Positions 44,140-54,791 of a DNA stretch of 64,000 nt are shown here, in pieces (the first letter of the stretch is position 1; every line of letters starts with the position of its first letter). Source of the stretch: Caulobacter sp. Root655 (lineage in GTDB: Bacteria; Pseudomonadota; Alphaproteobacteria; Caulobacterales; Caulobacteraceae); NCBI RefSeq assembly GCF_001427665.1, contig NZ_LMHC01000022.1, positions 27,090-91,089 on the forward strand, read 5' to 3'. A program made the position numbers and the translations under genes. The notes below the pieces were generated by a model. That model did no database searches and was not told the origin of the DNA. It saw nothing but the letters and a program-made list of their open reading frames with translations.

Positions 44140-44846
44140 GCCCGTCCGACATCGCCGCCGCCCTGCGCGACACCGGCTTCTGCCGCGCTCTCCCCGCCGA
44201 CACCGACGCCCTGCTGGGGCCCGAGGCCGTCGCCGATTGGGACGCCTTCGCCGCCAGCTGGAACGACCTGGGGCTAGACCGCTTCATGGCCGACGGCGGC
44301 CGCTATCGGCGCCGGCGGTTCGCGGCCTTTTCCGCCTCGGCCGACGGCGTGGTCCGCAAGCCGCACCAGCCGCACTACCAGAGCCGCGACTACAACGGCC
44401 TGAACGGTGGGGTGCAGCGCTGGTTCGAGCCGATCCTCGACACGGTCGCCGAGCATCCCCTGACGCAGGGCGTGCTGCGCGAGGGGCTGGCGCTGTTCCA
44501 CCCGCTGACCGTCGATCCGCCCAGGGCCTGGCACGTCGAGCTGCACCAGTTCCGCATCGAGGCCGGCGACGGCGAGGCCGGCCTGCCCACCCCCGAGGGC
44601 GCGCACCGCGACGGCGTCGACTGGGTGATCGTCATGCTGGTCGACCGCCATAATGTGGCCAGCGGAATCACCGACATCTTCGCCACCGACGGCGCGCGCT
44701 TAGGCGCCTTTACCCTGGAGCAACCCCGCGACACGGTTTTCCTCGACGATCATCGCGTGCTGCACGGGGTGACCGCGATCCGCCCCTTGAAGCCGGGCGC
44801 TCCAGCCCGCCGCGACGTGCTGGTGGCGACTTTCCGGCGCGAATGA
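44136..44846 (+). CDS. 2OG-Fe dioxygenase family protein
   Basis: 236 residues from the TTG at 44136, overlapping the globin stop. It belongs to the 2OG-Fe(II) dioxygenase family that includes bacterial L-isoleucine hydroxylases: SRDYNGLNGGVQRWFEPI, then VELHQFRIEAGDGEAGLPTP, the iron ligands in EGAHRDGVDWVIVML (His and Asp), and the third ligand His with nearby Arg in DDHRVLHGVTAIRPL. Cytoplasmic; it probably hydroxylates a free amino acid or a related small molecule. The start codon is unusual, but no ATG or GTG gives a longer plausible N-terminus. Confidence 0.82.
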   Translation: MSPSDIAAALRDTGFCRALPADTDALLGPEAVADWDAFAASWNDLGLDRFMADGGRYRRRRFAAFSASADGVVRKPHQPHYQSRDYNGLNGGVQRWFEPILDTVAEHPLTQGVLREGLALFHPLTVDPPRAWHVELHQFRIEAGDGEAGLPTPEGAHRDGVDWVIVMLVDRHNVASGITDIFATDGARLGAFTLEQPRDTVFLDDHRVLHGVTAIRPLKPGAPARRDVLVATFRRE

Positions 44847-44939
44847 GTTCACGCCAGGGTTGCCGCGACCGTATGTCACACCCTTGCGCCACCCACCCCA
44901 TGCCAGGTTCGCCACCGAGCGTTCACGAGTTCCCGCCCG

Positions 44940-46907
44940 ATGACGAATCCAGAGCTTCCGCCCGCGTCTGGACCGGTTGAGAGCCCCGCCGAGGCCGGGG
45001 CCAACCGGACGGTATTCTCCGCGACCATGGCGGACGCCGTGCCGATCCTGATCGGCTATCTCGACCGCCAGGAGCGCTATCGTTTCGTCAATCGGGCCTA
45101 CGAGGACTGGTTCGGCGTCTCCCGCGCCGACATCGAGGGCCGCACGCTCACCGAGGTGATGGGCGAGGCCGGCTACGCGCGGGTCAAGGACCACGTGGCC
45201 CGCGCCCTGGGCGGCGAGCGCCTGACCTTCGAGGGCGAGGTGCCCTATCGCGGCGCCGGCCTGCGCCACATCGAGGCCCAGTACGTGCCCGACATCGCGG
45301 CCGGAGGCGCGGTCCTCGGCTACTACGTACTGGTCAGCGACATTTCCGACCGCAAGCGCGCCGAGGCCGAGGTGGCGCGGCTGCTGGAACGCGAGCGCCG
45401 GCGGGCCCTGATGCTCGACCTGGCCCGCCGCCTGCGCGAGGAACCCGATCCCGACATCATCCTGGTCAAGGCCTGCGAGGCCCTGGGCGCGCAGCTTGGC
45501 GCCGCGCAGGTGGGCTACGGCGTGCTGGACCCCAGCGCCACCTATGTGGAGATCGTCGGCGAATGGGTCCTGGCCGACGCGCCCTCGCTGATGGGCAGCC
45601 GCCATGTCCTCGACGACTTCGGCCTGGACATGGCCGACCAGATGCGGGCCGGCCAGCAAATGGTGATCCGCGACGTCGACGCCGATCCCCGCACCGCCCA
45701 GGCCGCCGCCACCGGCGCCTACGCCCCGCTGGACGTGCGCGCCTTCGTGGCCTTCCCGTTGGTCAAGGCCGGCCGGCTGACCGTCTATCTCTACGTGGCG
45801 CAGAACACCGCGCGGGACTGGACGGCCGAGGACGTGGCGTTCATCGGCGAGGTGGCCGACCTGACCTGGACCGCCAGCGAACGGGCGCGCGCCGACGCCG
45901 CCCTTCGGCGGGCCGAGGAGACCGAGCGCCTGCTGATCCGCGAGATCGACCACCGGGCCAAGAACGTGCTGGCCGTGGTCCAGTCCCTGGCCCAGCTGAC
46001 GCCGTTCGTGGACAAGAAGCAGTACGTCACCGCGCTTTCCGGACGGATCGGGTCCCTGGCCCGCTCGCACAGCCTGCTGTCGGGCAGCCGCTGGAGCGGC
46101 GCGCGGCTCGACGTGCTGCTGCATCAGGAACTGGAGCCCTACGGCGCCGAGAGCGAAAGCCGGTTGATGATCGGCGGACCGCCAGTGCTGATCCAGGCCG
46201 AGGCCGCCCAGTCCCTGGGCCTGGTGATCCACGAACTGGCCACCAACGCCAGCAAGTACGGGGCGCTGTCGACCGGGGCCGGCGTGCTGGAGGTCGACTG
46301 GCGCTGGGAGCCGGACCGTCGCCTGGTCCTGACCTGGCGCGAAACCGGTGGCCCGCCGACCGCGCCGCCCAAGCGCCAGGGGTTCGGCGCCACCCTGATC
46401 GCCAACGCCGGTCGCCAGGTGGGCGCCAGGATCGAGCACGACTGGCTGGCCGAGGGCCTGGTCTGCCGCATCGCGCTGGACCGGGGCGCGACCCCCTATT
46501 TCGGCAATCCGCCCCGAACCCAGGCCGCCGACGCCCTGACCGGCGACGAAGCCCGCGCGCTGCGGGGCCAGCGGGTGCTGGTCGTCGAGGACGAGGCGCT
46601 GGTGGCCATGGAACTGGCCCAGATCCTCGCCGCCGCCGGCGCCGAGGTGATCGGGCCGGTCGGCGACGTCGAGGACGCTCTGGCCCTGGTCGAGGCCGGC
46701 GGCATCGACCGCGCCGTGCTGGACGTCAACCTGGCCGGCCGCCTGGTCACGCCCGTGACCAGCGCCCTGAGCCGCAGGTCGATCCCGTTCATCTATTTGA
46801 CCGGCTACCAGGAGCCCGACGTCGAGGGCGGCCTGGTGCTGCGCAAGCCGGCCAATGCGGCGACGCTGTTGGGGGCGCTGGCCAACCAGGTGGCGGCGGC
46901 GCTCTAG
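44940..46907 (+). CDS. PAS-GAF HWE-family histidine kinase with C-terminal receiver
   Basis: 655 residues. A PAS domain (about 30-140: DRQERYRFVNRAYEDWFGVS) is followed by GAF (about 155-310) and an HWE-type kinase: EIDHRAKNVLAVVQSLAQLT with phospho-acceptor His338, HELATNASKYGALS, and the W-x-E motif TWRETGGPP. The receiver has VVEDEALVAMELAQIL, Asp595 in AVLDVNLAGR and the RKP Lys near the end. Soluble, with no membrane segment. HWE kinases in alphaproteobacteria often act in the general stress or light response through PhyR-like proteins. The GAF lacks an obvious bilin Cys and the PAS lacks the flavin NCRFLQ motif, so the signal is not light by this evidence. Confidence 0.9.
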   Translation: MTNPELPPASGPVESPAEAGANRTVFSATMADAVPILIGYLDRQERYRFVNRAYEDWFGVSRADIEGRTLTEVMGEAGYARVKDHVARALGGERLTFEGEVPYRGAGLRHIEAQYVPDIAAGGAVLGYYVLVSDISDRKRAEAEVARLLERERRRALMLDLARRLREEPDPDIILVKACEALGAQLGAAQVGYGVLDPSATYVEIVGEWVLADAPSLMGSRHVLDDFGLDMADQMRAGQQMVIRDVDADPRTAQAAATGAYAPLDVRAFVAFPLVKAGRLTVYLYVAQNTARDWTAEDVAFIGEVADLTWTASERARADAALRRAEETERLLIREIDHRAKNVLAVVQSLAQLTPFVDKKQYVTALSGRIGSLARSHSLLSGSRWSGARLDVLLHQELEPYGAESESRLMIGGPPVLIQAEAAQSLGLVIHELATNASKYGALSTGAGVLEVDWRWEPDRRLVLTWRETGGPPTAPPKRQGFGATLIANAGRQVGARIEHDWLAEGLVCRIALDRGATPYFGNPPRTQAADALTGDEARALRGQRVLVVEDEALVAMELAQILAAAGAEVIGPVGDVEDALALVEAGGIDRAVLDVNLAGRLVTPVTSALSRRSIPFIYLTGYQEPDVEGGLVLRKPANAATLLGALANQVAAAL

Positions 46908-46929
46908 GCCCAAAGCCCTCCCCAACGGT

Positions 46930-47033
46930 TGTCATCCCGGCCGTAGCGAAGCGAAGAGCCGGGACCGCCGGAAGCGCAGGCGTTCACGCGCCGGTCCCGG
47001 ATCTTCGCGCTGCGCGCTCGTCCGGGATGACAG
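46930..47033. repeat. Palindromic intergenic repeat, TGTCATCCCGG family
   Basis: TGTCATCCCGGCCGTAGCGA to GTCCGGGATGACA, with the inner GGGACCGCCGGAAGCG and CCGGTCCC arms. It lies between the HWE kinase and the DUF1491 gene, ending one base before the latter's stop codon, so the hairpin would close both convergent transcripts. Confidence 0.85.
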
Positions 47034-47372
47034 CTAGGAAGGCTCCGCCTCGACCGGCTCCGTCAGGAAATGCCGCCCCTCGCGATCCTCGATCTCGATC
47101 ACCCAGATGTCGGGGTCGATCCGCGCGGCGCGCTCGGCATAGGCGTCGAGGTCCGGCTCGAAGGCCGAGCGCACCGGCTGCATCCAGAACCGCTCGCCGT
47201 CGCCGCGCGTCGCCTCGCTGTAGAGCCGCGCGGTGTTGGCCCGGCGGTCGACGGCCTTGACCAGCACCGCCCCGGCCCGCGGGTCGCCCTTGCGCGCGAC
47301 CATGGCGAAGGCGCCGCCCAGTTCGGCGCGGCGGATCAGCGCGCCCACCCAGATATCCGTCGAAAGAAGCAT
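47034..47372 (-). CDS. DUF1491 family protein
   Basis: 112 residues from MLLSTDIWVGALIRRAELGG. It follows the DUF1491 pattern: IWVGALIRRAE, AMVARKGDPRAGAVLVKAVD, ARLYSEATRGDGERFWMQPV and DPDIWVIEIEDREGRHFL. These small alphaproteobacterial proteins often sit near gene-transfer-agent or peptidoglycan genes; none is near here, and their function is unknown. Soluble. The promoter gap to the divergent exported protein gene is about 70 bases. Confidence 0.85.
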   Translation of the reverse strand: MLLSTDIWVGALIRRAELGGAFAMVARKGDPRAGAVLVKAVDRRANTARLYSEATRGDGERFWMQPVRSAFEPDLDAYAERAARIDPDIWVIEIEDREGRHFLTEPVEAEPS

Positions 47373-47442
47373 CGCTAACTGAACCGCAACCTTGGGGCCC
47401 GTAGAATACCCCCTGAAACCGCCTCTCGCAGAATACGAGAAA

Positions 47443-48336
47443 ATGACGTCAAGAAAGACCCTTGCGGTCATGACGGCGCGGTGGCCAGGGATTTTCGCTT
47501 CGATCGCCATTCTCGGCGTGTCGAGTCCGTCCCATGCCGCCACGGCCGCCGACCAGCTCTACGAACGCACGCTGATGACCTCGGCCGACGCCCGCTGTCG
47601 GCTGTTCAAGCCCGCGGTCGGCTCAGCCCTGGACGCCGCCCGCGCCCAGGCGCGTGGCGCCACCCTGCGTTCCGGCGTCAGCCAGAACGAGGTCACGTCC
47701 CTCGAAGCCCGCGCCCACGCCAAGGCCGGCGCGGCGTCCTGCGGGTCCAGGGACCTGACCACCGCCGCCGATCGCGTGCGCAAGGCCTTCGACGGCTACT
47801 CCACCATGCTGCGCATGACCTATCCGGGCGATCGCGCGACCTGGCAGGCCGACCGTTCAGTCTCGGCCACCATCGCGGTCTGGCGGCTGTCGCAGCCGTC
47901 CAGCTTCGGCCGCGACCGGTTGGTGTTCGGCCTGTCGGGACGCGCCAACGACATGCTGGCCGTCGCCAACTTCGCCGACAACGCCCAGCCCTACGCCGCG
48001 CGCCTGGTGCTGCGCGACACCCTGCGCACCCAGGGCCCCTATCTGAACGCCCGCAACGCCAAGGGCCTGGCCGCCAACGCCGCGCCGCGCAACGCCAGCC
48101 GGGTGTTCGGGGCCGAGACCCGCGACGAGGCGCCCCTCACCCTGCTGCCGACCGGCGCCAAGACCGGCCTGTCGTTCCGCTTCCCGCGCGAGGCGGGCGA
48201 CGCGCTGAGCCGGCTCGACCCCCGCGAGGCGGCGACGGTGGAGTTCGTGTTCACCAGCCGCAACGGGGTGGACGTGGTCCGGCGGGCCTATGTGGAGGTG
48301 GGGGACTTCGCGGCGGGACGGGCGTTCTTGCGGTGA
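47443..48336 (+). CDS. Exported hypothetical protein
   Basis: 297 residues from the ATG at 47443. The signal peptide includes WPGIFASIAILGVSSPSHA, so cleavage is expected near residue 32. The mature part begins ATAADQLYERTLMTSADARC and continues helical (ALDAARAQARGATL, VTSLEARAHAKAGAASC) with two or three Cys (RCRLFKP, ASCGSRD) that could form a disulfide. The second half is mixed, ending FVFTSRNGVDVVRRAYVEVG. I do not recognise the family. The stop is six bases from a palindromic repeat that separates it from divJ. Confidence 0.72.
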   Translation: MTSRKTLAVMTARWPGIFASIAILGVSSPSHAATAADQLYERTLMTSADARCRLFKPAVGSALDAARAQARGATLRSGVSQNEVTSLEARAHAKAGAASCGSRDLTTAADRVRKAFDGYSTMLRMTYPGDRATWQADRSVSATIAVWRLSQPSSFGRDRLVFGLSGRANDMLAVANFADNAQPYAARLVLRDTLRTQGPYLNARNAKGLAANAAPRNASRVFGAETRDEAPLTLLPTGAKTGLSFRFPREAGDALSRLDPREAATVEFVFTSRNGVDVVRRAYVEVGDFAAGRAFLR

Positions 48337-48341
48337 CTAAA

Positions 48342-48471
48342 TCCTCCCCCTCTGGGGGAGGCGGCCGAAGGCCGGTGGGGGGAGTTTGCGGGGGTCGGTC
48401 CTGCGCGCGGTCGAAGCCGTATCGCTCCCCCCACCGTCGGCTTCGCCGACACCTCCCCCACAGGGGGAGGA

Positions 48472-48472
<1 letters not shown>
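48342..48472. repeat. Palindromic intergenic repeat, TCCTCCCCC family
   Basis: TCCTCCCCCTCTGGGGGAGG to CCTCCCCCACAGGGGGAGGA. It fills the whole gap between two convergent genes and touches the divJ stop codon, so it probably works as the terminator for both. Confidence 0.88.
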
Positions 48473-50283
<1,811 letters not shown>

Positions 50284-50396
50284 AATCGGCGCGCGATCGT
50301 TAACGCCAGCGCTTCTTGTGGACGGAAACGGATTCGTAAGCGCCTTGGTTCAAAGTGGACCATTGAGTTGACGGACAGAAGGTCCGGGAGTCCCGC
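50284..50396. promoter_or_regulatory. Divergent promoter region between divJ and cckN
   Basis: This 113-base gap contains GTTAAC (50299), which is a CtrA half-site, and two GANTC sites for the CcrM methylase: GATTC at 50331 and GAGTC at 50388, the latter only four bases before the cckN start. GANTC sites near starts often link expression to replication-dependent hemimethylation. No full TTAA-N7-TTAA box is present. GGGAG at 50386 is the cckN ribosome site. Confidence 0.5.
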
Positions 50397-51260
50397 ATGC
50401 CGCCATTGGCGACCACCGATGTATCGGCCCAGGCCGAATCGCCTCGCGAGAGCGCCGGCGCCGAACTGGGATCGATGTCGCAGACCGCCACCTTCCGGCG
50501 CGCGGCCGCCCGTGCGCGTCGCAAGCAGGCCCTGGACGATCAGAAACGCTCGTTCCTGCGCATGGTCAGCCACGAACTGCGCACGCCGCTGAACGCGGTG
50601 ATCGGCTTTTCCGAGATCCTGTCCTGCGAGCTGTACGGTCCCCTGGGCGCGCCGCAGTACAAGGAATACGCCGCCCTGGTGCACGAGAGCGGCCTGAAGC
50701 TGCTGCGGCTGGTCAACCAGATCGTCGAGATCGCCCGGCTGGAAGGCCACGTCACCGACCTGGACCTCGGCGTCGAGGACCTGGACGAGGCGGTCGAGAA
50801 CGTCATGCTTCAGCTGCGCGCCGAGGCCAGCGCGCGCGGCGTCAGCATTGTCGCCCCCGAGGTCGGGACCCTGCCCAGCCTGCGGGCCGACGGCCGGGGC
50901 CTGCGCACCATCCTGACCAACCTGCTGCAGAACGCCGTCACCCATTCGCCGCAGGGCGGACTGATCGTCGTCGAGGCCCGCCAGATCGGCGGGGCCATGG
51001 TCGAGATCGAGGTGCGCGACCATGGCGACGGCGTCGACCCGGCCGACCTGGGACGCCTGATCCGGCCGTTCGAGCAGGGCGGCAACACCTTGACCCGCTC
51101 GACGGAAGGCGCGGGGCTGGGCCTGCCCATCGTCGACCTGCTGACCCGGGCCATGGGCGGGACCCTGCGGCTGAAATCGACGCCCGGCCATGGCTTCACC
51201 GCCATCGTCACCCTGCCGGAAGCCCAGACGCGTCAAACCTTCTCGCGGGGGCGGCCCTGA
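50397..51260 (+). CDS. cckN: Soluble histidine kinase CckN
   Basis: 287 residues, with no membrane segment or PAS domain. After a short N-terminal region (TFRRAAARARRKQALDDQKR) comes HisKA with His59 in RMVSHELRTPLNAVIGFSEI and the YKEYAALVHESGLKLLRLVN helix, then HATPase_c (LTNLLQNAVTHSPQGG, VRDHGDGVDP, GAGLGLPIVDLL). The dimerisation helices resemble DivJ and PleC. In Caulobacter CckN was found as a DivK-binding kinase/phosphatase encoded next to divJ, and this gene has that size and position. It would set DivK and PleD phosphorylation together with DivJ and PleC. Confidence 0.8.
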   Translation: MPPLATTDVSAQAESPRESAGAELGSMSQTATFRRAAARARRKQALDDQKRSFLRMVSHELRTPLNAVIGFSEILSCELYGPLGAPQYKEYAALVHESGLKLLRLVNQIVEIARLEGHVTDLDLGVEDLDEAVENVMLQLRAEASARGVSIVAPEVGTLPSLRADGRGLRTILTNLLQNAVTHSPQGGLIVVEARQIGGAMVEIEVRDHGDGVDPADLGRLIRPFEQGGNTLTRSTEGAGLGLPIVDLLTRAMGGTLRLKSTPGHGFTAIVTLPEAQTRQTFSRGRP

Positions 51261-51327
51261 GGCGCGAGACGCGCTATAATCGCCAAACCGGCTTTCCCTT
51301 TCGACGGCCGCGCACTAAGTCCGCGCC

Positions 51328-51753
51328 ATGCAACAACGTCCCATCGACGCCGCCCTCGACGAACTGGCCGAAGAGTTCGAACTCCTCGGCGACTGGGAAG
51401 AGCGCTATCGCTACGTGATCGAGCTGGGCAAGGACCTCACGCCGCTGTCCGAAGCCGAGCATTCCGAAGGCAACAAGGTGCGCGGCTGCGCCAGCCAGGT
51501 TTGGCTGGTCACCGAGCCCCAGGCCGACGGAACCGTGGTGTTCCGCGGCGACAGCGACGCCCACATCGTCAGCGGCCTGATCGCCATCCTGCTGCGGCTG
51601 TATTCGGGCCGGCCGGCCAAGGACATCGTCGCGTTCGACGCCGCCGCCGCCATGGCCCGGCTGGGCCTGTCCGAGGCGCTGTCGTCGCAGCGCTCCAACG
51701 GCCTGAAGGCCATGGTGGCGCGGATCCAGCGGGACGCCGGGGCGCTTTCCTAG
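51328..51753 (+). CDS. sufE: Sulfur acceptor protein SufE
   Basis: 141 residues, normal for SufE. It accepts persulfide sulfur from the SufS cysteine desulfurase and passes it to SufB for Fe-S cluster assembly. LAEEFELLGDWEERYRYVIE, then GNKVRGCASQVWL with the acceptor Cys54, then GDSDAHIVSGLIAILLRLYS and LGLSEALSSQRSNGLKAM. Cytoplasmic. It lies alone rather than in a suf operon, which is frequent in alphaproteobacteria. Confidence 0.95.
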   Translation: MQQRPIDAALDELAEEFELLGDWEERYRYVIELGKDLTPLSEAEHSEGNKVRGCASQVWLVTEPQADGTVVFRGDSDAHIVSGLIAILLRLYSGRPAKDIVAFDAAAAMARLGLSEALSSQRSNGLKAMVARIQRDAGALS

Positions 51754-51772
51754 GCTGTCACTACAAGCAGGC

Positions 51773-51875
51773 TGTCATCCCGGACGAGCGCGTAGCGCGA
51801 AGATCCGGGACCGCCGGAAGCGCATGCGTTCACGCGCCGGTCCCGGGTCTGCGCTTCGCTCCGCCCGGGATGACA
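51773..51875. repeat. Palindromic intergenic repeat, TGTCATCCCGG family
   Basis: TGTCATCCCGGACGAGCGCG to CGCCCGGGATGACA with inner GATCCGGGACCGCCGGAAGCG and CGCCGGTCCCGGGTC arms. It lies between sufE and the convergent 53-residue membrane protein gene. Confidence 0.85.
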
Positions 51876-51894
51876 ATCGTTTTGAGCGCGAGGC

Positions 51895-52056
51895 TCAGAA
51901 GAACCCCGCCCGCGTCCCGATGAACCAGATGGCGATGGCGATCAGCACCAACTGGATCAGCCAGTTGACTGGCGACGGAATGGGGCTGCGCTGGACCGCA
52001 TAGAGCGCCAGTCCAAGCAGCACGAGGGCGACGACGACGACGATCAGGATGCTCAT
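51895..52056 (-). CDS. Thivi_2564-like 53-residue membrane protein
   Basis: Starts MSILIVVVVALVLLGLALYA and ends TRAGFF. Two membrane helices (about 2-20 and 30-47) are joined by the short loop VQRSPIPSPVNW. The order and the 'SILIVVVVALVLLG' start match small Thivi_2564-type membrane proteins of unknown function that occur across proteobacteria. It is divergent from trhO, with a 77-base gap. Confidence 0.7.
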   Translation of the reverse strand: MSILIVVVVALVLLGLALYAVQRSPIPSPVNWLIQLVLIAIAIWFIGTRAGFF

Positions 52057-52133
52057 GGCGAATCAACCGCGAAGCTTGGGATTCGTTCCCGTCCCGCTTG
52101 AGAACCCGCCCGCCAGCGCCTATTGGCCAGCCG

Positions 52134-53075
52134 ATGAGCTTCCGCGTCGCCGCCCTCTACCGCTTCACCCTCTTCGAGGACCCCGCCGCGATCCAGGGAC
52201 CGCTGGCCAAGCTGTGCTGCGGCCTGGGCGTCAAGGGCACCGTGCTGCTGGCCCGCGAGGGGATCAACGGCACCATCGCCGGCCCGCCCGAGGCCATCGA
52301 CGCGGTGCTGGCCCACATCCGCGCCCTGCCCGGCTGCCAGACGCTGGAACTGAAGTTCGCCGACGCCGACACCCCGCCGTTCCACCGCATGAAGGTGCGG
52401 GTCAAGCGCGAGATCGTCACCCTGGGCGCGGGCGAACTGGACCCCGCCAGCCGGGCCGGCGCCTATGTCGAGCCGGCCGACTGGAACGCCCTGATCGCCC
52501 GGGGCGACGTGGTGGTGATCGACACCCGCAACGCCTACGAGGCGGCGATCGGCACGTTCGAGGGCGCGATCGACCCCAAGACCGCCAGCTTCGCCGACTT
52601 CCCCGCCTGGTTCCGCGCCTACCGCCAGACCTGGGACCCGGCCGCCCCGCCGCCCAAGGTGGCGATGTTCTGCACCGGCGGCATCCGCTGCGAGAAGTCG
52701 ACGGCGTTCCTGAAGAGCGAAGGCGTCGAGGACGTCTTCCACCTGAAGGGCGGCATCCTCAACTATCTGGAGACCACGCCGGCCGACGAGAGCCTGTGGC
52801 GCGGCGAATGCTTCGTGTTCGACGAGCGGGTGGCGGTGGGCCATGGCCTGGCGCCGGGCACGCACGGCCTGTGCCGGGGTTGCCGCCGGCCGGTCGGGCC
52901 GGAGGATCGCGCCTCGCCGCTGTATGTCGAGGGTGTCGCCTGCCCCGCCTGCCACGACGAACGCGACGAAGAGGCCAAGGCCCGCTACGCCGAACGCCAC
53001 CGCCAGGCGGCCCGGGCCAGGGAGCTGGGCATCGCCCATGTGGGGGCGGTGATGGGGCGCGAGGCTCCGGACTAG
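52134..53075 (+). CDS. trhO: tRNA uridine(34) hydroxylase TrhO (rhodanese family)
   Basis: 313 residues from the ATG at 52134. It uses O2 to make 5-hydroxyuridine at position 34 of certain tRNAs, a precursor of cmo5U. The N-terminal ferredoxin-like part has [20 protein letters not shown] and [13 protein letters not shown]. The rhodanese domain has [20 protein letters not shown] and the active-site loop [13 protein letters not shown] (Cys180 and Cys186). The C-terminal part has a four-Cys, probably zinc-binding, arrangement ([10 protein letters not shown] and [10 protein letters not shown]). Cytoplasmic, probably monocistronic. Confidence 0.93.
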   Translation: MSFRVAALYRFTLFEDPAAIQGPLAKLCCGLGVKGTVLLAREGINGTIAGPPEAIDAVLAHIRALPGCQTLELKFADADTPPFHRMKVRVKREIVTLGAGELDPASRAGAYVEPADWNALIARGDVVVIDTRNAYEAAIGTFEGAIDPKTASFADFPAWFRAYRQTWDPAAPPPKVAMFCTGGIRCEKSTAFLKSEGVEDVFHLKGGILNYLETTPADESLWRGECFVFDERVAVGHGLAPGTHGLCRGCRRPVGPEDRASPLYVEGVACPACHDERDEEAKARYAERHRQAARARELGIAHVGAVMGREAPD

Positions 53076-53124
53076 CTCTCAGGATCAAGACGCCGGCATT
53101 GCGCCCGCCCGACCCCGCCGTCAT

Positions 53125-53424
53125 ATGTCGGACATGCCGGCCGCCCCCCCGCCCCTCAGCGAGCGACAGATCACCCTGATCGCCAAGGCCCTGGCCGAGC
53201 CGCGCCGGGTCCAGATCCTGCGGGAGATCGGCGCCAACGCCGAGCCGACGCCGTGCGGCTGCCTCGCCCAGGCCCACCCGATCAGCGCCGCCACCCTGTC
53301 GCACCACATGAAGGACCTGGAAACGGCCGGCCTGGTCCAGATCGTCCGCGAGGGCAAGTTCGCCTTCCTGGTGTTGCAGCGCGACGTCCTCAGCGCCTAC
53401 CTCGCCCAACTCGCCAAAATCTGA
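53125..53424 (+). CDS. ArsR family transcriptional regulator
   Basis: 99 residues: a single winged helix of the ArsR/SmtB type. [16 protein letters not shown], then a cysteine pair in TPCGCLAQ, the recognition helix [19 protein letters not shown] and the wing [15 protein letters not shown]. The Cys-Gly-Cys could bind a metal or sense oxidation, but most of this subgroup ('HTH_20, LSHHMKDLE') is linked to metabolic genes instead. The SDR oxidoreductase 113 bases downstream is the likely target. Confidence 0.9.
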   Translation: MSDMPAAPPPLSERQITLIAKALAEPRRVQILREIGANAEPTPCGCLAQAHPISAATLSHHMKDLETAGLVQIVREGKFAFLVLQRDVLSAYLAQLAKI

Positions 53425-53537
53425 AGCCGACCGCGCATCTCGTCGCCGGCCCGCGCCTTGAATCACTTCGACGGTTATCTAACTATCAAACCAGCGCCAA
53501 CTGGACGATGACGCCCGGGGCGATGGAGAGAGTTCAA

Positions 53538-54287
53538 GTGAGCAAGCTTTCAGGCAAGACCGCCGTGGTCACCGGCGCTTCCAAGGGTATCGGCGCGGCG
53601 ATCGCCAAGGCGCTGGCCGCCGAGGGCGCGGCCGTGGTGGTCAACTACGCCTCCAGCCGCGAGGGCGCCGACAAGGTGGTGGCCGATATCGTCGCCGCCG
53701 GCGGCAAGGCCCTGGCCGTCCAGGGTGACGTGTCGAAAGGCGCCGACGTCACGCGCCTGTTCGCGGAGACCAAAGCCGCCTTCGGTCCGGTGGACGTGCT
53801 GGTCAACAACGCCGGCGTCTACCAGTTCGCGCCGCTGGACGGCGTGACCGAGGACGAGTTCCACCGCCAGTTCAACACCAACGTCCTGGGCCTGCTGCTG
53901 GCCACTCAGGAGGCCGCCCGCCACTTCAACCCCGAGGGCGGCAGCATCATCAACATCAGCTCGGGCGCCGTCTCGATGAACCTGCCCGAGACCTCGACCT
54001 ACACCGCCACCAAGGCGTCGGTGGACGCGATCACCCGCGTGCTCTCCAAGGAGCTTGGCCCGCGCAAGATCCGGGTCAACGCCATCAGCCCCGGCGCGGT
54101 CGAGACCGAGGGCGTCCACGCCATGGGCATCATCGGCAGCGACTTCGAAAAGCAGCTGACCTCGCAGACCCCGCTGGGCCGCATGGGCCAGCCGACAGAC
54201 ATCGCCCCGGTCGCGGTGTTCCTGGCCTCGGCCGATTCCAGCTGGCTGACCGGCGAGGTGATCCTCGCCTCGGGCGGCCTGCGTTAG
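53538..54287 (+). CDS. SDR family oxidoreductase (FabG/glucose-dehydrogenase type)
   Basis: 249 residues from GTG 53538 (GGAGAG nine bases upstream). Classical short-chain dehydrogenase: cofactor loop VVTGASKGIGAA, Asp in GDVSKG, NNAGV, catalytic Ser in INISSGAVS, Tyr and Lys in TYTATKASVDAI, and the ISPGAVETEG loop. A basic residue after strand 2 (NYASSREG) favours NADP. It is probably a stress-related aldehyde or ketone reductase. Regulated most likely by the ArsR protein upstream. Confidence 0.92.
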   Translation: MSKLSGKTAVVTGASKGIGAAIAKALAAEGAAVVVNYASSREGADKVVADIVAAGGKALAVQGDVSKGADVTRLFAETKAAFGPVDVLVNNAGVYQFAPLDGVTEDEFHRQFNTNVLGLLLATQEAARHFNPEGGSIINISSGAVSMNLPETSTYTATKASVDAITRVLSKELGPRKIRVNAISPGAVETEGVHAMGIIGSDFEKQLTSQTPLGRMGQPTDIAPVAVFLASADSSWLTGEVILASGGLR

Positions 54288-54401
54288 GGCCCATGAACCG
54301 CCATTCCCCGCCTCAAGCGGGGGATGGCGACGGTGGAAGATGGGATCATCCGACCCGGCACCGCGTTATCGAGGCGCACCCTTTTGCAAGGAGCCTCACC
54401 C

Positions 54402-54728
54402 ATGGCCACCTACGACGCCTCCTACGGCACGCCCGCCGCCGCGCGGCAGGGCCTGCTGGCCAACCTCTCCGACAAGGTCTCGGGCCTGCTGGGCCACAAG
54501 GCCGCGTCCCAAACCGACGGGGCCAACGCCTATGCGCCGACTCACTACGCCCTGACGCCCGACGCCGAGGGCAGGATCACCCTGGCGGGCCGCAAGGTTC
54601 CCATCGCCCTGGCCCTGGCCGGAGCCGGCGTGGTCGCCGCCCTGCTGATCAACCGCCGAACCCGCGCGCCGGCGATCGCCGCGGCCACCACCGCCTGGAC
54701 CTTCCTCGGAAGCAGGCTGCGGCCCTGA
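54402..54728 (+). CDS. Small membrane-associated hypothetical protein
   Basis: 108 residues from the ATG at 54402, preceded by AAGGAG. A hydrophilic N-terminal region (ARQGLLANLSDKVSGLLGHK) and TLAGRKVPIALALAGAGVVA lead to one membrane helix with NRRTRAP after it and a short helical end. No family assigned. It precedes a DUF2383 protein by 63 bases in the same direction; both look like small stress or housekeeping proteins. Confidence 0.65.
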   Translation: MATYDASYGTPAAARQGLLANLSDKVSGLLGHKAASQTDGANAYAPTHYALTPDAEGRITLAGRKVPIALALAGAGVVAALLINRRTRAPAIAAATTAWTFLGSRLRP

Positions 54729-54791
54729 GGCCGCGCTTCGAACCTTCCGGCGCGCCGCGTCCGGTCGGTTCGCGATGACTGGAGACCCCTC

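Noticed and set aside
44940-46907. HWE kinase as a LOV-type blue-light sensor
   Set aside because: The PAS domain lacks the flavin-binding NCRFLQ motif with its reactive Cys.
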